Below the pieces are notes generated by a model. The model searched no databases. It saw nothing but the letters and a program-made list of their open reading frames with translations, and was not told the DNA's origin. From positions 1 to 13,426 of the forward strand of contig DASQFD010000062.1 of NCBI GenBank assembly GCA_035633255.1: a DNA stretch of 13,426 bases. Reading direction: 5' to 3'. Source of the stretch: DASQFD01 sp035633255. Its GTDB lineage: Bacteria; Actinomycetota; Actinomycetes; Actinomycetales; Dermatophilaceae. The translations under genes and the position numbers were made by a program. Shown here piece by piece: positions 6,587 through 12,686 of the stretch (its first letter is position 1; the number at the start of each line of letters is the position of its first letter).

Positions 6587-8614
6587 ATGTCCGCAATCAC
6601 CGTCCACGTCGCCGGCAGCGAGCGAACGGTGCCGACCGGGACGACCGCGGCGGAGCTCTTCGACGGTCGGCGCGAGGTGCTGGTCGCCCGGGTCGGCGGC
6701 GAGCTGCGCGACCTCGCTGACGAGCTCGCCGACGGCGACGTGGTCGAGCCGGTCACCGCCGGTGAGCCGGACGGCCTGGCCGTGCTGCGGCACTCCTGCG
6801 CCCACGTGCTCGCACAGGCGGTCCAGTCGCTGCACCCGGACGCCAAGCTCGGCATCGGCCCGCCGATCCGCGACGGGTTCTACTACGACTTCGACGTGGA
6901 CACGCCCTTCACCCCGGAGGACCTCAAGGCCCTGGAGAAGGCGATGCTGCGCATCGTCAACGAGGGCCAGCGGTTCGTGCGGCGCGAGGTCGGCGACGAC
7001 GAGGCGGCGGCCGAGCTGGCCGGTGAGCCGTACAAGGTCGAGCTGATCGGGCTCAAGGGCGGCGCCTCGGAGTCGGCCGCCCTGGGCCACGGGGGCGAGA
7101 AGCGCGCAGCCCTCGAGGCCCTTGGGGAGGGCGCCAGTGTCGAGGTGGGCGGCGCGCAGCTGACGGTCTACGACAACGTGCGCAGGGACGGCACCGTCGC
7201 CTGGGGTGACCTGTGCCGCGGTCCGCACGTCCCGAGCACCAAGGTGCTCGGCAACGCCTGGAAGCTGATGCGCTCGGCCGCGGCCTACTGGCGTGGCTCG
7301 GAGGCCAACCCGCAGCTCCAGCGCATCTACGGCACGGCCTGGCCGACCAAGGCCGACCTCACGGCATACCTCGACCGGCTGGCGGAGGCCGAGCGGCGCG
7401 ACCACCGCCGGCTGGGCACCGAGCTGGACCTGTACTCCTTCCCGGACGAGCTCGGGTCCGGCCTGCCCGTCTTCCACCCCAAGGGCGGGGTGGTCAAGCG
7501 CGAGATGGAGGACTACGCCCGGCGGCGGCACATCGAGGAGGGGTTCCTCTACGTCGGCACGCCGCACATCAGCAAGGAGGGGCTGTTCCACACCTCCGGG
7601 CACCTGCCGTACTACGCGGACACGATGTTCCCGCCCATGGAGCTCGAGGGCAGCGCCTACTACCTCAAGGCGATGAACTGCCCGATGCACAACCTGATCT
7701 ACCGCTCCCGCGGCCGGTCCTACCGCGACCTGCCGATGCGGCTGTTCGAGTTCGGGCACGTCTACCGCTACGAGAAGTCCGGCGTCGTCCACGGCCTGAC
7801 CCGGGTGCGGGGCCTGGAGATGGACGACTCGCACAGCTACGTCACGCCGGAGCAGGCGCCCGAGGAGATCAGGCACCTGCTGCGCTTCGTCCTCAGCCTG
7901 CTGCGGGACTTCGGGCTGGAGGACTTCTACCTCGAGCTCTCGACCCGCGACGAGGACGGGGCGAAGAGCGAGAAGTTCATCGGCTCCAACGAGGACTGGG
8001 TGACCGCGACCCGGGTGCTCGAGGCGGCGGCCGCCGACACCGGGCTCGAGCTCGTGCCGGACCCGGGCGGGGCGGCCTTCTACGGCCCGAAGATCTCGGT
8101 GCAGGCCAAGGACGCGATCGGCCGGACCTGGCAGATGTCGACGATCCAGTACGACTTCAACCAGCCCGAGGGCTTCGGGCTGGAGTACCAGGCGGCGGAC
8201 GGGTCGCGTCGCCGGCCGGTGATGATCCACTCGGCGAAGTTCGGGTCGATCGAGCGCTTCATGGGGGTGCTCGTCGAGCACTACGCGGGGGCGTTCCCGC
8301 CCTGGCTGGCGCCGGTGCAGGTGCTCGGCATCCCGGTGGCGGCCGAGTACGAGCCCTACCTGACGGAGGTTCTCGCCGCGATGGCCGCCGAGGGCGTCCG
8401 CACCGAGCTGGACGCCTCCGACGACCGGTTCCCCAAGAAGATCCGCAACGCCGCCAAGGCCAAGGTCCCCTTCGTCCTCATCGCCGGCGAGGACGACCGG
8501 TCCGCCGGTGCGGTCTCCTTCCGCTACCGCGACGGCTCGCAGAAGAACGGCGTGCCGGTGGCGGAGGCGCTCGCCGAGGTGCGGGACGCCGTCGCATCCC
8601 GGCGACAGGTCTGA
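6587..8614 (+). CDS. thrS: Threonyl-tRNA synthetase
   Basis: This 675-residue class II synthetase charges tRNA-Thr with threonine. Domain order is complete: an N-terminal TGS domain (about 1-60), the tRNA_SAD editing region with HSCAHVLAQAVQSLHPDAKL and GIGPPIRDGFYYDFD, the catalytic core, and the HGTP-type anticodon-binding domain from about 575 on (APVQVLGIPV...DRFPKKIRNA). The three active-site zinc ligands known from E. coli ThrRS are conserved: C365 in MNCPMH, H416 in MDDSH, H548 in MIHSA. Motif 2 is YRYEKSGVVHGLTRVRG and motif 3 includes FGSIERFMG. The start is supported by AGGAGG at 6571-6576, ten bases upstream. Its place ahead of the HIT gene, pgsA and patA matches the conserved actinobacterial order. 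Confidence 0.98.
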   Translation: MSAITVHVAGSERTVPTGTTAAELFDGRREVLVARVGGELRDLADELADGDVVEPVTAGEPDGLAVLRHSCAHVLAQAVQSLHPDAKLGIGPPIRDGFYYDFDVDTPFTPEDLKALEKAMLRIVNEGQRFVRREVGDDEAAAELAGEPYKVELIGLKGGASESAALGHGGEKRAALEALGEGASVEVGGAQLTVYDNVRRDGTVAWGDLCRGPHVPSTKVLGNAWKLMRSAAAYWRGSEANPQLQRIYGTAWPTKADLTAYLDRLAEAERRDHRRLGTELDLYSFPDELGSGLPVFHPKGGVVKREMEDYARRRHIEEGFLYVGTPHISKEGLFHTSGHLPYYADTMFPPMELEGSAYYLKAMNCPMHNLIYRSRGRSYRDLPMRLFEFGHVYRYEKSGVVHGLTRVRGLEMDDSHSYVTPEQAPEEIRHLLRFVLSLLRDFGLEDFYLELSTRDEDGAKSEKFIGSNEDWVTATRVLEAAAADTGLELVPDPGGAAFYGPKISVQAKDAIGRTWQMSTIQYDFNQPEGFGLEYQAADGSRRRPVMIHSAKFGSIERFMGVLVEHYAGAFPPWLAPVQVLGIPVAAEYEPYLTEVLAAMAAEGVRTELDASDDRFPKKIRNAAKAKVPFVLIAGEDDRSAGAVSFRYRDGSQKNGVPVAEALAEVRDAVASRRQV

Positions 8615-8631
8615 CGGCGGGTCTGACGGCG
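8608..8631 (+). repeat. 12-bp tandem duplication over the thrS stop codon
   Basis: GGTCTGACGGCG occurs twice head to tail (8608-8619, 8620-8631). The copy places a second in-frame TGA 12 bases after the real thrS stop. Confidence 0.6.
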
Positions 8632-8670
8632 CATGCTGCGGGCACCCGACCGACGCTTGCGGGCACTTCC

Positions 8671-8707
8671 GTCACTCCCGTCCCGGGACACACCGACGGG
8701 GGGTGAC
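8671..8707 (+). terminator. Candidate thrS terminator hairpin
   Basis: GTCACTCCCGTC (8671-8682) can pair with GACGGGGGGTGAC (8695-8707) through one G-T wobble and one bulged G, around a 12-nt loop. It lies 57 bases after the thrS stop and upstream of the next promoter. There is no T-run. Confidence 0.5.
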
Positions 8708-8754
8708 GACACGCCGGGGAGTCGAAACAGCAAGGATCGGAAGTCCCGAAAGGG

Positions 8755-8783
8755 TTGCGCGACAGCGGGAACGGGACTAGAAA
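8755..8783 (+). promoter_or_regulatory. Sigma-70-type promoter ahead of the small-RNA candidate
   Basis: TTGCGC (8755-8760) and TAGAAA (8778-8783) are separated by exactly 17 bases, the best-formed -35/-10 pair I see in the window. The short A/T-rich patch stands out in a GC-rich gap. Transcription would start near 8789-8791, at the foot of the first hairpin. Confidence 0.55.
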
Positions 8784-8834
8784 TATCCCACTCACCACCT
8801 CGGTGGTGAGGGACCGGAAGAAGGAACGGCAGCC

Positions 8835-8873
8835 ATGGCGAGGCGGGGCGACCCGCCTGCAGTTGGTCGGTGA
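8835..8873 (+). CDS. Possible 12-residue leader peptide or micro-ORF
   Basis: The frame reads MARRGDPPAVGR and then TGA. A purine-rich AAGGA at 8821-8825 sits at suitable spacing before the ATG, right after hairpin 1 of the small-RNA candidate. Hairpin 2 overlaps codons 3-8. Three of the 12 residues are arginine, weak grounds for amino-acid sensing. Translation is unproven. Confidence 0.22.
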   Translation: MARRGDPPAVGR

Positions 8874-8933
8874 CGAGGTCGACGGCCGCCGGGTCACTTC
8901 CGCGAGGCACGGAGCGTCACGCCGAGCCACCAC

Positions 8934-8966
8934 GAGGCCCCCGGAACTCATACTTCCGGGGGCCTC
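8934..8966 (+). terminator. Strong hairpin terminator ending the small-RNA candidate
   Basis: GAGGCCCCCGGAA (8934-8946) and TTCCGGGGGCCTC (8954-8966) form a perfect 13-bp stem with a 7-nt loop. There is no U-tract after it, but the stem is among the strongest in the window. It lies 206 bases before the HIT start. Confidence 0.7.
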
Positions 8967-9028
8967 AGCCATGTCCGGCCGGGTTCGCGGTCCGGCATGG
9001 GCCGCCTCGGCACCGGCGGGGCGCCGGC

Positions 9029-9167
9029 CACCCGGCCCGGCACCGGCCCGGCACCGACCCGGCCCGGGACCAACCCGGCCCGGGACCAACCCGGCCCGGC
9101 ACCGACCCGGCCCGGGACCAACCCGGCCCGGCACCGACCCGGCCCGGGATCGACCCGGCCTAGGATC
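9029..9167 (+). repeat. 16-bp tandem repeat array upstream of the HIT gene
   Basis: Eight full copies of a 16-bp unit of the form RACCCGGCCCGGSAYC are present: one at 9029-9044 (first base C), then a shortened 11-bp copy (9045-9055), then seven uninterrupted copies starting at 9056, 9072, 9088, 9104, 9120, 9136 and 9152. Units alternate between GGGACC, GGCACC and GGGATC endings. Each contains CCCGGCCCGGG or a close form, so neighbouring units can fold on each other. The last copy is mutated to CCTAGGATC and forms a -10 box. With the preceding terminator and small-RNA candidate, this accounts for most of the 558-bp gap after thrS; 8967-9028 holds nothing I recognise. Confidence 0.9.
9161..9166 (+). 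promoter_or_regulatory. Leaderless-type -10 box for the HIT gene
   Basis: TAGGAT ends seven bases before the ATG at 9173, so the A of the start codon falls at the expected transcription start (box at -12 to -7). No Shine-Dalgarno sequence precedes the ATG, which also fits a leaderless mRNA. The box lies inside the last 16-bp repeat unit. Confidence 0.65.
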
Positions 9168-9172
9168 GAGCC

Positions 9173-9721
9173 ATGGTCAGCCCGCCGCAGCCCGAGGACG
9201 CCACGGTCTTCGCCGGGGACGCCGACGGGTTCGAGCGGCTGTGGACCCCCCACCGGATGGTCTACATCAAGGGGGACCGGCCGAGTGAGCAGGGCGGCGA
9301 GGGCTGCCCCTTCTGCACCGCGACCGAACGATCCGACGCGGAGGGCCTGGTGGTCGCCCGGGGCGAGCTCTGCTACGTCGTGATGAACCTGTTCCCCTAC
9401 AACCCGGGGCACGTCCTGGTCTGTCCCTATCGGCACGTCTCCTTCTACGTCGACCTCACCGACGCCGAGACCGTCGAGTTCACCGCGCTGACGAAGGCGG
9501 CCATCGGCGCGCTCACCGCCGCGTCGGCGCCCATGGGCTTCAACATCGGCATGAACCAGGGGGCCGTGGCCGGCGCGGGGGTCGCCGCCCACCTGCACCA
9601 GCACGTGGTGCCGCGCTGGGGTGGCGATGCGAACTTCCTGCCCATCATCGGCCGCACCAAGGCCCTGCCCGCGCTCATCGAGGACGCGCGGGCGGCCCTG
9701 GTCGAGCACTGGCCGACCTGA
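9173..9721 (+). CDS. HIT-family Ap4A phosphorylase-like protein
   Basis: This 182-residue histidine-triad protein corresponds by sequence type and position to the actinobacterial Ap4A phosphorylase (M. tuberculosis Rv2613c), which splits diadenosine tetraphosphate. The catalytic triad motif is HLHQHVVPRW (H140, H142, H144). An N-terminal GCPFC pair (C45, C48) and the following NLFPYNPGHVLVCPYRHV are typical of this group, and the cysteines probably bind zinc. It lies between thrS and pgsA; aminoacyl-tRNA synthetases are a source of Ap4A, so the pairing with thrS makes functional sense (inference). It appears to be transcribed from its own leaderless promoter. It converges with the EF-G-like gene downstream. 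Confidence 0.92.
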   Translation: MVSPPQPEDATVFAGDADGFERLWTPHRMVYIKGDRPSEQGGEGCPFCTATERSDAEGLVVARGELCYVVMNLFPYNPGHVLVCPYRHVSFYVDLTDAETVEFTALTKAAIGALTAASAPMGFNIGMNQGAVAGAGVAAHLHQHVVPRWGGDANFLPIIGRTKALPALIEDARAALVEHWPT

Positions 9722-9741
9722 CCCGGTATGCCGGCCCCGCC

Positions 9742-9788
9742 GGTCGAGGTGATGGGCGACCTGCTGGGGGTGGCGGATCACCTCGACC
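9742..9788. terminator. Bidirectional terminator between the convergent HIT and EF-G-like genes
   Basis: GGTCGAGGTGAT (9742-9753) and ATCACCTCGACC (9777-9788) are a perfect 12-bp inverted repeat around a 23-nt loop, 20 bases after the HIT stop and 57 bases beyond the EF-G-like stop. It is symmetrical enough to serve both strands. A protein-binding operator is less likely at a convergent 3' junction. Confidence 0.55.
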
Positions 9789-9790
9789 CG

Positions 9791-9835
9791 CGCGGGGGCG
9801 CCGTGCGCGGGGGCGCCGTGAGCGGGGGCGCCGTG
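9791..9835 (+). repeat. 15-bp tandem repeat, three copies
   Basis: The unit (C/A)GCGGGGGCGCCGTG is repeated at 9791-9805, 9806-9820 and 9821-9835, with a decayed fourth copy running into the EF-G-like stop codon. A related 15-mer is duplicated at 613-640. Both fall between genes. Confidence 0.75.
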
Positions 9836-9845
9836 AGCGGAGTGC

Positions 9846-11966
9846 TCAGGCGTGCTTGCCCTCGGACAGGTGCTCGGAGAGCAACCGGTCCGGCAGCGGC
9901 TCGTAGCCCCGCAGCTCGCGCCGGAACGTGCCGGTGCCGTGGGCGATCGAGCGCAGCGTGATCGCGTAGTCGAGCAGCTCGAGCTCGGGGACCGCCGCGA
10001 TGAGCACGCTGCGACCGGCCTCGCCCTGCGCCGGCTCGGACCCGATGATCTGCCCGCGTCGGGTGCCGATGTCGGTCATGACCGCGCCGAGGTACTCGTC
10101 GTCCACGGTCACCCGCACCGTGTCGAGCGGCTCCAGCAGGCACATCGTCGAGGGCGAGGCCATCTCGCGCAGGGCCAGCCCCGCGGCGGTCTGGAACGCC
10201 ACGTCGCTGGAGTCCACGCTGTGCGCCTTGCCGTCGGTGAGGGTGACCTTGACGTCGACGACCGGCCACCCCGCCAGCAGCCCCTTCTCGAGCTGGGCGT
10301 GCGTGCCCTTCTCCACGGAGGAGATGAACTGCCGGGGCACGGCGCCGCCGACCACGGTCTCGGTGAACTCCACCCCGCTGCCGCGCGGGAGCGGCTCCAT
10401 CGTCAGGTGGACGACGGCGAACTGCCCGTGCCCGCCGGACTGCTTGACGTGCCGGCCCTGGGCCTGGGCGCGCGCCGTCGCGGTCCCCTTCATCGCGACC
10501 CGCACCGGCACCTGCTCCACCGCGACGTTGAAGCGCTCCTTGAGCCGGGAGAGCAGGAGGTCCAGGTGCGCGGGACCCGTCGTCCAGAGCACCACCTGGC
10601 CGGTGGACGCGGCGTGCTCGATGCGCAGCGCCGGGTCCTCCGCGGCCAGCTCGCGGAAGGCGCCGGGCATCCGGTCCTCGTCGGCTCGGGTCAGCGCCGA
10701 GACGGCCGCCGGCAGCAGCGCCTCCGGCAGCGCCCACGGGGTGACGAGGAGCGGCTGCGCCGGGCTGGAGATGCTGTCCGAGGTCTGGGCCGTGGACAGC
10801 TTGGTCACCACCACCACCTCGCCGGCGATCGCGGACGCCTTGGTCATGAGCTCGCCGTCGAACGGCGCCGCGACCGAGCCGGGGCGGACGTCCTCGTCGT
10901 GGGGGGCGTGTCCCTCACCGGTGGGCCCGCCCAGCCGGTCGAGGTGGCCGGACACGTGGACCGGGCGGTCGGGCCGCAGGGTGCCGGAGAAGACGCGCAC
11001 CAGGGACAGGTGCCCGACGTAGGCGTCGCTGCGGGTGTGGACGACCTCGGCGACGAGGGGGCCGGACGGGTCGGCCGACATGCTGACCGGCTGGCCCCCG
11101 TCGACCGGCACCACCGTGGGCAGGGGGCGCAGCCCGGGGTGGGGGAAGGCCGCCGCCACCATGTGGAGCAGGACCGAGACCCCGGCGCCGTTCTCCGCGG
11201 AGACCGGGATCACCGGGTGGAACGAGCCCTGCGCCACCGCGGCGAGCAGGTCCTTCTCCAGGACCTCGAACTCCAGCTCCTCGCCCTCGAGGTAGCGGTC
11301 CATCAGGGAGCCGTCCTCGGACTCCTCGATGATCCCCTCGATGAGGCCGCTGCGGTAGGTGTCGAAGACCTCCGCGTGCTCCGGGCCCGCGGGCCGGACG
11401 GTGCGCGTGCCGCCGCTGTAGTCGTGGATCTCGCCGAGCAGCAGGTCGGCGATCGAGGTGACGGCGCCCTCCGAGCCGGGGACGGGGACCCCGAGGGGCT
11501 GCACGCCGGAGCCGAAGTGCGCCCGGCAGTCCTCGAGCGTCGCGACGAAGTCCGCCTCGCGGGCGTCGAGCTGGGTGATCACCACGGCGCGAGGCATGCC
11601 GACGACGGCGCACTCGTGCCAGAGCGCCCGGGTGGCCGCGTCCGCACCGTCCGCGGCCGAGACGACGAAGAGGGCGGCGTCGGCCGCCCGCAGGCCGGCC
11701 CGGACCTCACCGACGAAGTCGGGGTTGCCGGGCCCGTCGAGGAGGGTGAGGACCATGCCGTCCCCCGCGAGGGTGGCCGCCCGCAGGCCGGTCGAGCGCT
11801 CGGCCGCCGGGCCGCCCGCACGGGGTGCCGGGGCGCCGGTCATGGCCGCGACGACGTGCTCGAAGAGGCGCGACTTGCCGGCCCCGCTCGGCCCGACGAG
11901 CACGACGTTGCGGATGCTCTCGACCGAGGTGACGCCGGGAGCCTGGGGAGGAGGTGAGCCGCTCAT
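9846..11966 (-). CDS. Elongation factor G-like protein (EF-G2 family) with degraded GTPase motifs
   Basis: This 706-residue protein has the full EF-G layout: G domain, domain II (GPLVAEVVHTRSDAYVGHLSLVRVFSG), domain III, domain IV (GVEFTETVVGGAVPRQFISS...VDVKVTL) and domain V (LEPLDTVRVTVDDEYLGAVMTDI...GTGTFRRELRGYEPLP). The P-loop is GPSGAGKS (25-32). G3 reads LDGPGNPDF (D77-), so the catalytic histidine of DTPGH is Asn, and G4 reads TQLD instead of NKxD. It is therefore the EF-G2-type paralogue, not fusA, and GTP hydrolysis on the ribosome is doubtful. The start at 11966 is preferred because GGAG lies close upstream and the longer frame adds only low-complexity residues. It sits on the minus strand between two normally adjacent genes. 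Confidence 0.9.
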   Translation of the reverse strand: MSGSPPPQAPGVTSVESIRNVVLVGPSGAGKSRLFEHVVAAMTGAPAPRAGGPAAERSTGLRAATLAGDGMVLTLLDGPGNPDFVGEVRAGLRAADAALFVVSAADGADAATRALWHECAVVGMPRAVVITQLDAREADFVATLEDCRAHFGSGVQPLGVPVPGSEGAVTSIADLLLGEIHDYSGGTRTVRPAGPEHAEVFDTYRSGLIEGIIEESEDGSLMDRYLEGEELEFEVLEKDLLAAVAQGSFHPVIPVSAENGAGVSVLLHMVAAAFPHPGLRPLPTVVPVDGGQPVSMSADPSGPLVAEVVHTRSDAYVGHLSLVRVFSGTLRPDRPVHVSGHLDRLGGPTGEGHAPHDEDVRPGSVAAPFDGELMTKASAIAGEVVVVTKLSTAQTSDSISSPAQPLLVTPWALPEALLPAAVSALTRADEDRMPGAFRELAAEDPALRIEHAASTGQVVLWTTGPAHLDLLLSRLKERFNVAVEQVPVRVAMKGTATARAQAQGRHVKQSGGHGQFAVVHLTMEPLPRGSGVEFTETVVGGAVPRQFISSVEKGTHAQLEKGLLAGWPVVDVKVTLTDGKAHSVDSSDVAFQTAAGLALREMASPSTMCLLEPLDTVRVTVDDEYLGAVMTDIGTRRGQIIGSEPAQGEAGRSVLIAAVPELELLDYAITLRSIAHGTGTFRRELRGYEPLPDRLLSEHLSEGKHA

Positions 11967-12058
11967 GGGCTCCACCCTTCCCGACACCGACCCCCCCGGG
12001 CAACCGCTTGCGCCGCACGCCACCGTGCCGTGCACCACGAGGGGGGCGGAGGGGCCGA

Positions 12059-12064
12059 TAGGGT
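12059..12064 (+). promoter_or_regulatory. Candidate -10 box for pgsA
   Basis: TAGGGT ends ten bases before the ATG at 12075, consistent with a transcript that starts at or just before the start codon. No Shine-Dalgarno is visible. This gives pgsA-patA its own promoter, needed because the gene upstream points the other way. Confidence 0.5.
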
Positions 12065-12074
12065 GACGGGCACC

Positions 12075-12686
12075 ATGCTCAACCGATACGCGCGCGCCTT
12101 CGTGACCAGGCTCTTCACCCCGCTGGCCGTGCTGCTCACCCGCCTGGGCGTCAGCCCGGACGTGGTCACGGTGGTGGGCACCCTAGGCGTCGCGGTCGGC
12201 GCGCTGGGTTTCTACCCCCGCGGCGAGTTCCTCGTCGGCACCCTCATCATCGCCGTCTTCGTCTTCGCCGACAGCCTCGACGGGACGATGGCGCGCCACT
12301 CCTCGCGCTCGAGCACCTGGGGTGCCTTCCTCGACTCCACCCTGGACCGCCTGGCCGACGCCTGCATCTTCGGTGGCCTCGTGCTCTGGTATGCCGGTGA
12401 CGGCCAGCAGGCGTACCTGGCCGCCCTCGCGCTGGCCTGCCTCATCCTCGGTGGCGTGGTCTCCTACGCCAAGGCGCGGGCGGAGGGACTGGGCATGACC
12501 GCGAACGTGGGGATCGCCGAGCGCGCCGAGCGCCTCGTCGCCGTCCTGCTCGCGGCCGGTCTGGTCGGCCTGGGCCTGCCGGAGGTCGTGCTCACCGTGG
12601 TGCTCGCCCTCCTCGCCGTCGCCAGCCTCGTCACCGTGGTCCAGCGGATGCTCGAGGTGCGGCGTCAGGCGCTCCCGGCCGCGTGA
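12075..12686 (+). CDS. pgsA: Phosphatidylinositol phosphate synthase (CDP-alcohol phosphatidyltransferase)
   Basis: This 203-residue integral membrane enzyme carries the complete CDP-alcohol phosphatidyltransferase motif D-x2-DG-x2-AR-x8-G-x3-D-x3-D: D66, D69-G70, A73-R74, G83, D87, D91. In actinobacteria the member at this locus joins CDP-diacylglycerol and inositol 3-phosphate to make phosphatidylinositol phosphate, the first step toward PI and PIMs. About six hydrophobic segments are visible (for example around 25-45, 52-70 and 155-195). SYAKARAEGLGM and AERAERLV match PgsA1 homologues. ATG 12075 was chosen over GTG 12063, which would overlap the -10 box. The stop overlaps the next start (GTGA). 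Phosphatidylglycerophosphate synthase is the alternative, made unlikely by the patA neighbour. Confidence 0.93.
   Translation: MLNRYARAFVTRLFTPLAVLLTRLGVSPDVVTVVGTLGVAVGALGFYPRGEFLVGTLIIAVFVFADSLDGTMARHSSRSSTWGAFLDSTLDRLADACIFGGLVLWYAGDGQQAYLAALALACLILGGVVSYAKARAEGLGMTANVGIAERAERLVAVLLAAGLVGLGLPEVVLTVVLALLAVASLVTVVQRMLEVRRQALPAA

Larger units (their letters stand above)
8790..8966 (+). ncRNA. Candidate small structured RNA, about 175 nt (unrecognised)
   Basis: Between the promoter at 8755-8783 and a strong terminator at 8934-8966 lie at least two compact perfect hairpins. Hairpin 1 is CTCACCAC / GTGGTGAG (8791-8798, 8803-8810) closed by CTCG, at the predicted 5' end. Hairpin 2 is AGGCGGG / CCCGCCT (8841-8847, 8852-8858) closed by GCGA, a GNRA tetraloop. 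A weaker pair is GTGAC / GTCAC (8870-8874, 8893-8897). A 12-codon reading frame with a ribosome-binding site lies inside. I do not recognise 6S, SRP, tmRNA, RNase P or a riboswitch core. It could be a trans-acting RNA, a peptide-coding RNA, or an attenuated leader. The downstream HIT gene seems to have its own promoter, which argues against the leader model. Confidence 0.45.

Noticed and set aside
6038..8281. A 747-codon open frame on the minus strand opposite thrS and the kinase
   Set aside because: Its residues mirror thrS codon usage, it shows no family motif, and the opposite strand carries an unmistakable threonyl-tRNA synthetase.
8870..9163. Repeat-rich small protein across the terminator and the 16-bp array
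   Set aside because: The frame stays open only because the repeat lacks stops; it would begin inside the RNA candidate and cross its terminator, with no recognisable domain.
9029..9167. CRISPR array
   Set aside because: The 16-bp units abut with no spacers, and no cas genes are present.
9852..11957. A 701-codon plus-strand frame opposite the EF-G-like gene
   Set aside because: It is the antisense of a clear EF-G-family protein; the translation is rich in Arg, Gly, Asp and His with no domain pattern.
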